From: Prorocentrum cordatum
Taxonomy: Eukaryota; Sar; Dinophyceae; Prorocentrales; Prorocentraceae
Reading direction: 5' to 3'
Length of the DNA stretch: 45,591 bases
Assembly: GCA_963575745.1 (NCBI GenBank)
Contig: CAUYUJ010014195.1
Location: forward strand, 306,198-351,788
A program made the translations under genes and the position numbers. Under the pieces are notes generated by a model. It worked only from the letters and a program-made list of their open reading frames with translations. It searched no databases and had not been told where the DNA came from. Below, in pieces: positions 10,607 through 20,337 of this stretch. The stretch's first letter is position 1. The number at the start of each line of letters is the position of its first letter.

Positions 10607-10800
10607 GGATGCTCGACCCCTTCTCCCCCCCCCCCCCCAGCCTGCGCGAAGCAAGCCGCTGGGCGCGCCGCCGCCGCCGGGGGCGCCCAGCTCGCCGCGG
10701 GCGCGGGCGCGGCCCGCTGCTGCGGCGGGCTCTGCGGCGGGCGGGCGGCCGCGGGCCTCCGCCGGTCGGGGGTGGACCCAGACATGGGGCGCACAGACAA
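10607..10800. other. Extreme GC island with poly-C
   Basis: A C-run (about 10,625-10,639) followed by about 150 bp made almost wholly of CG-rich triplets (GCCGCC, GCGGGC). Alanine/arginine/proline-rich frames result, but no domain is visible. Similar islands occur at about 17,760-17,975, 23,165-23,335, 30,490-30,645, 36,656-36,825, 38,560-38,735 and 42,216-42,360. Confidence 0.5.
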
Positions 10801-10826
10801 ACACCAGTACTAACCAGCCCCGAACG

Positions 10827-10951
10827 TATCCCTATCCCTAAGGTGGGCGAGCAGAAAGCGAGGACAATCTTAAGGATAGGCCCTCAGAAACTGTGGGAAT
10901 CCTTAAGATCGGCATCGAGGTGAGGTGATGTCAAACGTAGGGATAGGGATA
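10827..10951. mobile_element. Foldback with nested hairpin (125 bp)
   Basis: A perfect 14-bp outer pair (TATCCCTATCCCTA at 10,827-10,840, its complement at 10,938-10,951) encloses a perfect 11-bp inner hairpin (ATCTTAAGGAT at 10,867-10,877, ATCCTTAAGAT at 10,899-10,909). The inner region resembles 27,263-27,345. Confidence 0.75.
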
Positions 10952-10975
10952 TGCTTCAAACTGGTAAAGTACGAT

Positions 10976-11140
10976 GTGTTCTCCTTGGAGGCGCGCGTCC
11001 GACCCGAGCATATGATACACCATCTTGTAGCAGATCCTTTCCCGAGCGGTGTGGCCAGAAAGCGCCCGTCGCGACACATGTACCATAAGATGTTTCGGTG
11101 CGCGCGTCGCCCCTGGGGGGGCGACGCATATATGGTATAA
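10976..11140 (+). repeat. Dispersed ~190-bp repeat, copy 1
   Basis: Matches 35,706-35,885 on the same strand over CTCCTTGGAGGCGCGCGTCCG, TTTCCCGAGCGGTGTGGCC and a terminal hairpin of GCGTCGCCCC with its complement. The hairpin is intact in both copies. A tRNA-like string (CCGAGCGGT) occurs, but there is no B-box or acceptor stem. Confidence 0.7.
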
Positions 11141-11700
11141 GTGAGTTGGGGTCACGCCGAACACCGTGTTGTTCGTTGTCGTGCTCGTTTTTGTATCGTT
11201 TTCCCTCGTTTTGTCTTCAATCCGCCTTTGCTACAAAAACGAAATCGAAACGAAAACGGACCACGACATCGCCACAACACCAGCATACATATTCAGAGGC
11301 CCGCGCGGACTTCTTGGATCTGGGACGGTCATGCTGTGAGCGACGAAAACAAACGAAGCGCGATGGGCAAAGCGGCGAGAGAGAAAGGAGGGGAGGCGAT
11401 GGACTATGATGTCAATGTGTTTGAACGTGCTCGCCATCATCTTCCATGCGTGCCCCAAGACATGTCGATTTACGCCGCTGCTTACGCGGGAAGCTGGCCT
11501 GGCACGCTGCATCGAAAACGATAACACTTACGCGCGGCCTCGACCGGGAAGCTCATACGCCAATGCCGGTGAAGACGGCACGTGTTCTGCGTCGCTGATG
11601 CCATGAATCGACCGGTTCCAGTAACCCCAGAAAATATATAGCGGCCTTCGTTTCTTGAGCCCGCGCGAAATGATAGGAAATCCTGGGGATCCATGGGGGG
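11141..11700. other. Mostly unclassified; FB-1 fragment at 11,303-11,327
   Basis: Apart from one end of the FB-1 foldback (CGCGCGGACTTCTTGGATCT), no repeat or domain is recognised. Open frames of 66-127 codons on both strands show no motif. Confidence 0.4.
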
Positions 11701-11719
11701 TCCGTTAAAACAAATTGTA

Positions 11720-11872
11720 TACTGTGACCGAAAGTCATGGGGGGGTGGGCGAGGGTCCTGGTCGTGGGTTTGGTCTACAAGATTCCCTCCATGGGGCGCG
11801 GCTGTTGTATACTGAGCGTGGCCCCGTGGGGTGGAATCTGACTGGGGTGGGGGGGGCGTGGTCTACAAAAAT
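11720..11872 (+). repeat. Two-copy tandem repeat (~83 bp)
   Basis: TTGTATACTG at about 11,724 and 11,806 and TGGTCTACAA at about 11,773 and 11,860 mark two diverged tandem copies, each with a central GGGGTGGG-rich part. Confidence 0.55.
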
Positions 11873-12032
11873 ACGTAGCACCCCGCAAATGAGGATAAGA
11901 GAGACGGGAATTGTGGGGACGTCGGCAGTTTGCGAAACTCTGGAGAAGCCTGCCGCGGGCTGCAAAGTTCCACATATGATGCAACGAGCCCGCCGCAGGA
12001 GCCGATTATTTGTTGAACAAATGTGGGTAGGT

Positions 12033-12416
12033 CGTGGGCTGTTGGGTCGCGGGTGGGTCGCGGGTGTAGAGGGCAGAACGTCCACCTCATAGAAATAACC
12101 CCGACTAATTAGGGAAGCCGTTCCGTAAGCGCATACAAGGAATACATCGACCAGGGCAGGCATGTTTTGTAAACGCCCAAGGCCGTTTAGTAAACGTCAA
12201 TTGTCGGGTCGGGATGTGTTTTCTTCCCTTGGGGGTGGGTTGCGGGGTGGGTCGAGGGTGGGTCGCGGGGTGGGTCGCGGGTGGGTCGCGGGGTGGGTCG
12301 CGGGTGGGTCGCGGGTGGGTCGCGGGTGGGTCGCGGGTGGGTCGCGGGGTGGGTCGCGGGGTGGGTCGCGGGGCGGGTCGCGGGGTGGGTCGCGGGGCGG
12401 GTCGCGGGTGGGGCGA
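12033..12416 (+). repeat. GGGTGGGTCGCG minisatellite (G-rich)
   Basis: A short seed array (12,033-12,067), then a main array (about 12,234-12,416) of 12- and 13-bp units GGGTGGGTCGCG and GGGGTGGGTCGCG. Four or more GGG runs with short loops recur throughout, so G-quadruplexes can form on the plus strand. The sequence between the two arrays is unclassified. Confidence 0.85.
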
Positions 12417-12419
12417 CGA

Positions 12420-14035
12420 CAACAAACAACAACCACACCAACAACGAAAACAATCAGTCCAAAACTGTTCTCTCATATGTGCTCGCGTGTCATTCAATAT
12501 GCACATCCCAAACCCTGGATGCCCGCCCTCTTCGTTTTCGATCCTTTCCCCTCTGGGGGGTATAACTATTCATTCCCTGCCACGCGTGGTTGGCACAGCC
12601 TTTGAAAACGAAGGGCAACCGATCACGGGGGAAAACGAGGACGAAGGGGTCGGAGGAAGGGAGGGGAAGGGCAACGAGGGGGGAGGACGATGATTTGCAC
12701 TGCGAGTGGCGACTCAGCTCGCGCCATGGCTTGCGCCAGCCACTCCAACACAGGTCAACAATAAGTTTCGCCATGGGTCGCGCCATAAACAGCGTCACGC
12801 ACCGCCCCCTTGAAAGAACATGTCGTGGGTGCCCCCCACGGGGGGACGTACAGCTGCGAACTGGTGTCAGAACCAAATTTCGTGGACCCCTGAAAAGAAG
12901 CGGGATGTTGGGGGAGTGGGCCACGAAGGGCAGCGACGGGGCCACGAATGGCGACGGCGGGGCGACGAAACGCATGCGTATGGGACCACGAAAGGCGCGA
13001 GCGAGCGGGGGCCACGAAGGCCAATTAATCCGGGGCCACAGAGGGCAGCGACGGTTCCGCTGAAGGCAGAAACGGCGCCACGAAGGGCAGATAAGGGGGC
13101 CACGAAGGGCGACAGCGGGGCCACGAAGGGCATGCATCTGAGGCCACGACGGGCGCCAACAAGCGGGAGCCACGAAGGGCATTCGCTTATGGGGCCGCAC
13201 AAGGCGACAGCGGGGCCACTGAGGGCAGCAAAGGGGCCGCGAAGGGCAGCGAGAGGGCCACAAAAGGCGACAGCGGGGCTACGAAGGGCATGCGGGCGAC
13301 TGCGAGCGGGGACCACGAAGGGCATAGAACGCGGGGCCAGAATGGGCAGCGACGTGGCTACTGAGGGCAGCAACGGGGCCACGAAGGTCAGTGAGGGAAG
13401 GCGACCGCGGAACCAGTACGGGCAGCGAGGGGCATCGAAGGCGGGCGAAGGGCAGCGAGCGGCGACTGCAGTCCCTAACGTGCTGGTCGGGCGGGCAGGC
13501 CCAGACGGGCGGGTCGAGCGGGCGGGTCGTTGAAGCGTAAGTTCTGCTTGAACCGCCAAGCAATTTATAGCAGGAGCGCGATTCCTGACTGTCGAGGAGC
13601 AGCATCTGAATAAATTGTGAGGACTATCAGGCGGGAGCCGCGATTCGGTGGTAAGTTGCGAGGAAGTCCCAAGCGAGAGCGCGATGTTTCAATCAGATGT
13701 GAGGAAGTATCAAGCGGGAGCCGCGATCCCGCCGTCAATTGTAAGGAAGTCCCAAGCGAGAGCGCGATTCTTCAATGAATTGTGAGGAAGTATCGGGCGG
13801 GAGCCGTGGTTGTTGAAAACCAGGGGCCGACAACACAGTTTGACCATCAAGACTTTCCCTGATAAAAAAGCCGGGTGCGAGCCCCTGGAAAGGCAGTTCA
13901 ATCGAAAAAAAATGTGCACCGGACGGGGGGAACCAACAATAATTATTCTTCAGAAATGAAAACTCAATAACAACAGCAACAGCAACAACAACACCACCAC
14001 CAACAACAACAACGCAACAAACAACATTCTCACCA
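12420..14035 (+). repeat. Diverged macrosatellite copy
   Basis: Begins with a CAA-rich tract (12,418-12,460) and AAAACTGTTCTC, a variant of the boundary marker, then a CGCCCTCTTCGTTTTCGATC block shared with core P, the GGGGCCACGAAGGGC array (about 12,915-13,440), a 40-bp array (about 13,545-13,796) and a full boundary module (13,797-14,035) with its CAA tract. It is separated from the main array by about 4 kb of other elements. Confidence 0.8.
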
Positions 14036-14169
14036 CGAATGCCCCATCCCATCCATCCACGCACCCATGGACAATGAATGACCGTTAGGCCCTCTCACTC
14101 AGACTAGAGAGGAAGTCTCGGAATTCTTGGAACGAGTCACTCACTACCGCGACGCATGGCTCCTGTGAG
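14036..14169. other. No feature recognised
   Basis: A short spacer between the last CAA tract and the next foldback, without a coding or structural signal. Confidence 0.3.
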
Positions 14170-14262
14170 AAATCGGCGCTGGACACCCCGAGCAACGCCT
14201 CTGGCGCAGCCCCTGGCGCGCGGTCCGGCGCCGATCCGAGAAATCCGCGCGGACCTCTGAAA
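14170..14262. mobile_element. FB-1 copy, left end eroded
   Basis: The right end is typical (GATCCGAGAAATCCGCGCGG followed by ACCTC). The left end keeps only AAATCGGCGCTGG. The interior GCGCC-rich part is in the reverse orientation compared with the 41.8 kb copy. Confidence 0.6.
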
Positions 14263-14781
14263 AATCGTCTGTGTGCTCGGCGGCGAGCGGAGGGGTGAGG
14301 GGGGGAAGCTTCTTAGAATCAGGCTGCTCCTTGGAAGGCGCCGGCCATACATCTACAGATGAGGCCCGCGCCTTCTGAGAGCCAGGGGTGCTTGCAGAAG
14401 CCGTCCCGCCTCCTCTGGACCCCCATACCCTCTGCGCGTGGTGTATTCGGCGTTTCGACACTGGGCGGGAAGGGGGGGGGAGGGGGTTCTGGCTCCAGAC
14501 TTCTGCTTGGTGCGACTGTCTGCAAGGGTGCTGCCTCTGGGGGGGACTCCCCCCGCTCAAAACAGGCGCCAGCAACAGCCAAGATCCACTCTACGGAAGG
14601 GGGGAGGGGGGGGGGCGCGAGGGCCCGCGCCGATCGGCAAAACAAGGGACAAAACAACGGCCACGTGGCTGACCTTTATGGCCGCCCCCCCCGGGGGAGG
14701 CGGACGCGACCGCCGCGGAGGCACGCGCGCCGCGGCGCAGATCCGAGGCCTCGGCGCGGAGCTCCGAAGGCGTATGTAAGT
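14263..14781. other. GC-rich unclassified sequence; FB-1 right end near 14,735
   Basis: G-runs (14,470-14,485 and 14,598-14,615) and GC-rich DNA; an FB-1-like right end (GCAGATCCGAGG...GCGCGGAGCTCCGAAG) ends at about 14,769. No domain is recognised in the open frames. Confidence 0.4.
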
Positions 14782-14946
14782 TTAGGCCGCACCTATCCCC
14801 CTACAGGCGGAATTTGGGCGAAAGATTATCCACACTCAAAAAATACCCCAACAGGATGAAGCAGTTGTCAAACAGTCTTCCTCTGATTCTTGTTGTAAAA
14901 AACTATTTCTGCTTGTTCCTCCTGTATAGGGACATACCCGACATAA
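14782..14946. mobile_element. MITE-1 copy 2 (165 bp, 8-bp target duplication)
   Basis: TTAGGCCGCACCTATCCCCC at the left faces the right end CCTGTATAGGGACATACCCG. The 8-mer ATGTAAGT flanks it (14,774-14,781 and 14,947-14,954); a ninth position mismatches. AT-rich, non-coding interior as in the other copies. Confidence 0.8.
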
Positions 14947-14954
14947 ATGTAAGT

Positions 14955-15400
14955 GCAGCGCTCTCTGCCTCGACGTGAGTCACGTCTTGCTGGGCGGATC
15001 ACGTCGGGCCGTGGCAAGAAGCCGCGCAAGAAGCCGCGTAAGGGGTTCGCTTCGGCGAGGCCAAGCCTATGCGGTGTTCGTTTCTTATCCGACTTTCGAC
15101 GGATCCGGATCTCCCCACGCAGCGCAAAAAACACCACGACGGGAGGCCGTCTCGCCATTCCGGCACCCCTCGGGGCCTCTGCCAGACCCCGGGGGCCGAC
15201 AAAGAACGACTCTGCTGGAGGCAAGCCGGCCCCGGGGATCCTTCCCTGATCCATTTGTTGATGGCCACATGGGCCAATCAACGGGCCCCAAATGCCCGAA
15301 TCGAGACCAAACGCTGGTCGACGTCGATGATCATTAGACCGCGTGTAGCGCCACCGTGTGATTGTACACCGGCGCCTCTCGATGCGACGCGGGCAACGTG
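14955..15400. other. Non-repetitive; no gene recognised
   Basis: Frames of about 100 codons are open on both strands with arginine-rich composition. There is no start context, domain or repeat match within the window. Confidence 0.35.
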
Positions 15401-15401
15401 A

Positions 15402-15590
15402 TGAATGAAGGGGCCCCAGAACACCCAAATAAACACACACATAAAAAGACTCCCCATAGTTTCCCATATTTTCTGGCTTTCTGTCTTCCCCCCCACTTCC
15501 CATATTTTCCCATATTTTCTGGGGATTCGAGGATTCATTGTGTCTGTGTGTTGCTTTTCCTCCTCAACGAAGGCCGACACAGGCTGCGCG
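15402..15590 (+). repeat. Dispersed ~180-bp repeat, copy 1
   Basis: Matches 30,644-30,830 on the same strand: CCCCATAGTTTC, TGTCTTCCCCCCC, TTTTCTGGGGA and GATTCA(T/C)TGTGT in the same order. The GGATTCATTGTGTC part is also loosely inverted at about 15,763-15,780. Confidence 0.7.
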
Positions 15591-15667
15591 CTATTGGCGG
15601 AGCCGAACGGGGAAAACACACACTTGCCCAAGGCTCGGGGGCCCCCAACCACTGGTTGGGGGTCCCT

Positions 15668-15713
15668 CCTCCTCCTCCTCCTCCTCCTCCTCCTCCTCCT
15701 CCTCCTCCTCCTC
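15668..15713 (+). repeat. CTC/TCC triplet microsatellite
   Basis: An uninterrupted triplet tract of about 15 units, which gives poly-Ser/Pro/Leu or poly-Glu/Arg frames that are artefacts. Confidence 0.95.
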
Positions 15714-15892
15714 GCGATCCGTCTGGCCCCTATGGGCCGCCAGGCATAGCAGAAAACCGAAACCCCGACACAAACTGAATCCATAGTTTCTCTGATCAGG
15801 GTGAGTCGAGTCAGTGGGGATTCTGAGTGCACGCACAGTCTTGGGACTCGGGTCGTTCTCCGAAGATGTCTCGGGCGACTGGGGCATCTGAG

Positions 15893-15982
15893 GTCCCAAA
15901 ACCGTTCGGTGACGGACCGCGTGCTGGGGACTCTGGTGATCTCTAGGTCACCGCGCGGTCTGTCACCGCACGGATTTGGGCC
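15893..15982. mobile_element. Foldback (90 bp, 29-bp arms)
   Basis: 15,893-15,921 and 15,954-15,982 are inverted copies with about four mismatches, centred on CGGTGACGGACCGCG and CGCGGTCTGTCACCG. The 32-bp loop is unrelated. Confidence 0.7.
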
Positions 15983-16640
15983 TCCCGAAACACAAAATGC
16001 TGATCTTCGAGATGGGATTGAAACGAAAGTCACACCGTCCCCAGACCTCCGACGTCATGATTTTCTCATAACGTCGACCCCCAAAGGTCTCGACCAAGTC
16101 CCTGGGATCTTTTTCATCCTGAATAGTTTTGACGGTCCCGGGGCCCAGTAAAGGCCCAGAGGCTGAAAACAACACAATTCCTTCCGTACTCATGTTCCAC
16201 GACGCGATCACGTCTGGGAGCAAAAGTCACACCGTCGGAGAGTCTGGGCACCCTGGGGTCCGACGTAGCGCAAAAACACGTTGTGAAAGATCACGCGTGG
16301 AGCTGTGGACACCATCCTTCTGCGCCACCTTTCTGGCCTGGTCGATCTGTGAAAGCCACGGGGCCTGAAACAGGAGGAAAACGCCCGGCTGGAAACAGTT
16401 GAGACTCCAAGATGCGCAGCGGAGGAAGCCGCAGAGCTCGGTCAGGAGATCGACTGTAGAATTGATCTACCACAAGACTGCTTCTCGTCGAACCTAAGAA
16501 GAATGCGTAAACTAATTCAACGTCTCTGCGCACGCATTACGTGTTGTTTCGCACACTCGAAGAACAACGACTTCGGGTACATCGACCATGTGGTCGACCT
16601 CCTACTCGAAAAGCCAGGGCACACGGTCGGAGAGTCTGGT
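15983..16640. other. Mostly unclassified; short direct repeats
   Basis: GTCGGAGAGTCTGG occurs at about 16,231 and 16,625, each after a CACAC(C/G) run. No coding signal or recognised family. Confidence 0.4.
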
Positions 16641-16649
16641 CGGCTTCGC

Positions 16650-16830
16650 GCAAGACTGACCCCGGGCACGAGCGACCCTGTTGGTGTGCGGCCCCGAGGG
16701 GGGGTTGCAGGGCGACCAACACACAAGCGCGCAAGCCGCTGCTGCCGCATGGCGCTCGGCGCTCGGGCGACCCTGGAGGGCCCGCAGCAAAGGTCACTCC
16801 GGCGAAGGGCCACTCTGAGGATTGAGCAGG
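16650..16830. mobile_element. TIR-like dispersed repeat, copy 1
   Basis: Shares CGCGCAAGC(C/T)GCTGCTG, GGGCCCGCA and CAAAGGTCACTCC with 22,525-22,710. Ends are loosely inverted (a GACC...TGCGG block against CCGCAGCAAAGGTCA). Boundaries are approximate. Confidence 0.55.
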
Positions 16831-17030
16831 GACCGACCGTCTGGGCATTCCTGCAGGCCTACCACGACATGTTCTCAGAAACCCCAGGTGTTCTAAGAGC
16901 ACAAACACGGTTCTCAGAACGTAAACCCGATGTGTAACAACAGGATCGCCCCAGCCAGAGCCGTTCGAAGCACAGCTCGTGCAGACCCCAAGGAAGGTTC
17001 TGAGAACATTCTCTGGTGGGTCTGTAGTCG
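16825..17030 (+). repeat. GTTCTCAGAAC element, copy 1
   Basis: About 200 bp repeated at 17,520-17,725 in the same orientation. Both share ACCACGAC(A/T)TGTTCT, palindromes GTTCTCAGAAC or GTTCTTAGAAC, and CCCAGCCAGA. The two ends are loosely inverted (ATGTTCTCAGAA against TTCTGAGAACAT). Confidence 0.65.
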
Positions 17031-17188
17031 GGCGTTGGCAGAACTGGGTTTAGTGGAACCTGGATTAGTGATTTGTACCGGGGGCGCCCCCCCGTCCCAT
17101 CTCCACTGGCCGGAACTGCCGCCACCCGACAAAACACCAGCTGCGGCAAACCTGGTTTAGTGAATCTGGCCAATTGAGGGGCCCCATG

Positions 17189-17424
17189 GCTAGAGGCCTC
17201 CTAGATGGGGTCCGAGTAGATGGGGTCGGAGGATCGCACCATGTCGCCGATGCACCGGCGATACATGGCCGATGCATCGGCGATGCATCGGCGACGTCGG
17301 CGAGGCATCGGCGCCGTCGGCGTGGAAAAAATCGGGCTCCGCATCGAGCCGCATCGCCGATGCATCGGCGATGCGGCGCGATCTTCCGACCCTTTCTACA
17401 CGGACCCCATCTGGGAGGCCTAGC
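17189..17424. mobile_element. MITE-2 copy 2 (complete, ~235 bp)
   Basis: Inverted ends of about 47 bp: TAGAGGCCTCCTAGATGGGG at 17,191 and the matching CCCCATCTGGGAGGCCTAG ending at about 17,423. A 30-bp perfect palindrome spans 17,348-17,377 (half-site GCCGCATCGCCGATG). CATGGC lies on both sides, a possible short target duplication. The copy sits between two GTTCTCAGAAC repeats. Confidence 0.85.
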
Positions 17425-17519
17425 ATGGCCTACCACTGACCGGGTCCCCTTAACCCGGGGTCCTGGCTATACCCGATGTAGGCTCGCCAGGACGCTTCGT
17501 CGCTGCCCGCGACGTGTAT

Positions 17520-17725
17520 TGAGCAGGGACCGATCGCCCCGGCATTCCTATAGTCATACCACGACTTGTTCTTAGAACCCAAATATGTTCCAATAACAAA
17601 AACCATGTTCTTAGAACATAAGCCCTATGTGTGAAAACAAGACGGTCCCAGCCAGAAATGCTCTGAGAACAATTCGTGGGAACCACAATGTGTTCTTAGA
17701 GCATTGTTTGGTGGGGCTATCGGCG
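17520..17725 (+). repeat. GTTCTCAGAAC element, copy 2
   Basis: Second copy of 16,825-17,030 with T for C in most palindromes (GTTCTTAGAAC). Followed by a CGGCGAGCCGGGACGC block. Confidence 0.65.
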
Positions 17726-17749
17726 AGCCGGGACGCTTCGCGATTGCTT

Positions 17750-17975
17750 GCGAGACGTGCAACCCATCGGGGCAGGGCGGCGGCTGCGGCCGGCCGGGCC
17801 GCACGGCCACGTCCTGCCCGGGCCGGCGCCGCTCTGCTGCGGTGCGCCGACCACCGCCGCGGGTGCCGCCGCCGCGGGCTGCCGGGCGCCGGCCGCGGGC
17901 GGCGCGGGGGCAGGCGCCGCCCTGGCGGGCGTGGGGGCGCAGGAGTCCGCCGCCGCGCTCGCCGCGGGAGGCCAA
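17750..17975. other. Extreme GC island
   Basis: About 220 bp of almost pure CG-rich triplets (GCCGCCGCG, GGCGGCGC). Alanine- and proline-rich frames stay open in two phases. It is directly bordered on the right by a MITE-1 copy. No domain seen. Confidence 0.5.
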
Positions 17976-18140
17976 GTCGGGCACGTCCCTCTGCAGGAGG
18001 GATGCTCAAAAACAAAGTTTTCAGAGACAGTCCGGGGAAGATTGCGTGTGACACTTGATCGACCATTGTGGGGTATGTTTCGGGCACGTTGAATTTGTCG
18101 CCGAGAATCCGCCTGTAGGGGGACAGGCCCGACCTAACGG
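17976..18140. mobile_element. MITE-1 copy 3 (ends kept, duplication weak)
   Basis: Left TCGGGCACGTCCCTCTGCAG and right CCTGTAGGGGGACAGGCCCG are inverted partners. The flanking 9-mers agree only partly, so this copy is older or its edges are altered. Confidence 0.65.
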
Positions 18141-18600
18141 TGGGCGTGTGTCGGGCCCTCTCGCTCCACGCGAAGCAACAATTGGGGCCCCCTCGACGCG
18201 GGCTGCTGAAGCAAGGAACACTCCGGATGAAGGATGTGCAGCGGCCGCGGAGGAGGCACGGGGCGAGGGAGATGGGGGAGGAGGGGGCGGTGGGAGCAGA
18301 GGGCGAACACGAGGGAGGAGGGGGAGGGGGGAGGAGGACGACGAAGAGGGGGGGAAGAAGGAGGCAGAAGGGAGGACGGGAGAGGGCGGGCGGCGGAGAG
18401 GGTGGGGAGGGAGGGAGCGGCGGCCGCTGGAGCGGCAACCCCCAGAGGAGTCGAGCGCGGGGATCGCGGGGAGCCCTACAGGAGGGACCAGGCCCACGGT
18501 TTGCACCGGAGCGCCTGGCTTCGCGAGGAGGGCCAACTGGAGGAACAGCCACGGGAGGACCTTCGGGACCGCGAGCCGACTCTGAATCCAGAGCGGTCCT
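18141..18600. other. GA-rich and GC-rich segment
   Basis: A GGAGGAGG-type purine tract (about 18,250-18,460) within GC-rich DNA. No domain is recognised. Confidence 0.4.
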
Positions 18601-18639
18601 TCTTCCAGCGTTTCCGCTGCACTGCCGCTGCCGCCACTC

Positions 18640-18775
18640 GCCATCGCTCGGACGTCCATTCCCTGTGCTTTTTCGGTTTCGTGCGTGGTTTTTTTCGCCA
18701 AATGATCAAGAATGCTCCTCGATGGTCCTCGCCGAAGGAAGAATGCACACGTCCGAGCTATGCCAGGGCCATGCC
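18640..18775. repeat. Dispersed repeat containing TCGCTCGGACGTCCAT, copy 1
   Basis: About 130 bp matching 36,180-36,305 on the same strand (shared TCGCTCGGACGTCCAT, GCTCCTCGATGG, TCGCCGAA and GTCCGAG). On the minus strand both copies read a peptide with GMDVRA in a long open frame and with the same number of residues from PGI to GMDVRA, but overall similarity of the peptides is low. Confidence 0.6.
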
Positions 18776-18889
18776 CGAGGGCGACGATGGCCAAAGTCGC
18801 AGGGCGAGGCGCCGCACGATCGTGCAGCCCGTCGGGATCCCAGCGCACGCGGCGAGGGCGTCCAGCCGTGGAAGCGCTCCAGCAGTCGT

Positions 18890-18985
18890 CGGAGGAAGAG
18901 GCGCCGCCGTCGTCGTCGTCGTGGTCGTCGAAGTGTCGTCGTCGTCGTCTTCGTCGAGGCGTCGCTGTCGTCGTCGTCGTGGGTC
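18890..18985 (+). repeat. CGT/TCG triplet-rich tract
   Basis: Interrupted CGTCGTCGT triplets. Codon-like frames here are repeat artefacts. Confidence 0.8.
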
Positions 18986-19311
18986 GCAGTCGTAATCGGA
19001 GCTGGCGTCGCCGTCGGCGCGCACAAGACGGTGGCGCGAGGGGGGTCGCCTTCCGAGAAGGCGGGGTGCTTCGAAGGAGGGGGCCTCCTTGGGAGGGCCT
19101 GGAGACTTCGAATCTCAAGTGTCTGAGAGGCCAGGATGGCCTCCAAGAAGCCCCCTGCGATCTAGGAAGCCCCTTGGGATCATGTAGCGAAGCCACCAGC
19201 CCAGAAATCCGAGGCTCCAGACAAATCAGAGCGGCCAATGTTTGGGCACAAATTCTGCCTCCAAGGCTTCAACAGACCCCGGGATCTTCAACCAGCTATC
19301 CCGGTGAGGTG
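18986..19311. other. No gene recognised
   Basis: Includes a short stretch (19,125-19,190) with CCAAGAAGCCCC-type units like the CCAAGATGGC array. The rest is unclassified. Confidence 0.35.
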
Positions 19312-20220
19312 CCCAACAATGTGCACTTGTAAGAAGTGCCGCCTTTGTGAAACTCATTTTCGGTGAAGCTTCATATGGGGCCACAAAACGTGTGAGGGGT
19401 GTACCGAATTTGGTGCGGGTACACCATGCGGGCTGCGACGATGGGGCTCGGTGGAGCTCCCCGTGGGGCCACAAGTGTGTGAGGAGTGTGCCGAATCGGG
19501 TGCGAGTACCCCAGGCGGACTATGCCGCTGGGGCCTTCGGTGAGGCTCCCTATGGGACTACGAAACGTGTGAAGGGAGTGCCGGATCCGGTGCGGGAACA
19601 CCATGCGGACCGTACCGCTGAGCTTTCGGAGGAGCTCCATTCGGGGCCACGAGACGTGTGAGGGGCGTGCCGCATCGGGTGCGGGTACGCCATGCGGTTT
19701 GCATCGATGGGGCATCGGTGAAGCTCCCTACGGGGCCTCCTGTGTGAGGAGTGTGCGGGTACAGTCGAGGCGTTGACCTAAGGAACCCTAAGTAAGGAAC
19801 GAGGCCCCTATCTTCCATAAGTTGAACGACGATTTCCTATGGAAAACCCAGGAAATCCCGAGGCAAACTTTGAAACGCTCAAGGAACACCGAGCCCCTCC
19901 CCAACGAAAAGGGTTCCTTCTTCAAGACTCCTACTGTACGCCACGCGGACTGTGCTGCCGGGGCCTTCGCGTGTGCGGGGCGCGCCGAATCGGGTGCGGG
20001 TGCGCCGCGCGGACCCGGGTTCCGGTGCGCCATGCGGACTGTGCCACTGGGGCCTGCGGTGGGGTTCCCTGTGGGGCCACGAAGCTTGTGAGGGGCGCGG
20101 CGAAAGGCTGAGGGCAGAGGCGGGATTGGGAGGAGGGAGTAGAAGGAGGATGAGAGGAGAATGAGGTGGGGCGCGGCGCTGCGGATTTCAAACGAGGACC
20201 CAACACCACAGGATGGTTGA
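19312..20220 (+). mobile_element. Composite element CE-89, copy I
   Basis: Starts CCCAACAAT (19,312), has a leader with GCCTTTGTGAA and CGGTGAAG, then 89-bp units (GTGTGAG at 19,390, 19,477, 19,567 and 19,656), an insertion or diverged part (about 19,745-19,930), more units to about 20,100, a GA-rich tract, then AAACGAGGACCCAACA (20,190-20,205) and GGATGGTTG. It is one of three copies with this layout (others 26,037-27,012 and 28,555-29,175). Confidence 0.75.
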
Positions 20221-20337
20221 GAATACTTTAAGATGGAAAAACCGAGTGACGTTATCCAGACATCCAGGTTCCCACGCATTGAGAACATCGGAACGCGAAA
20301 ATCCAGGGCTCCTCGTGCGGCAACTTAAAGCCTAGCT
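20221..20337. other. No feature recognised
   Basis: A short unclassified stretch after composite copy I. Confidence 0.3.
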
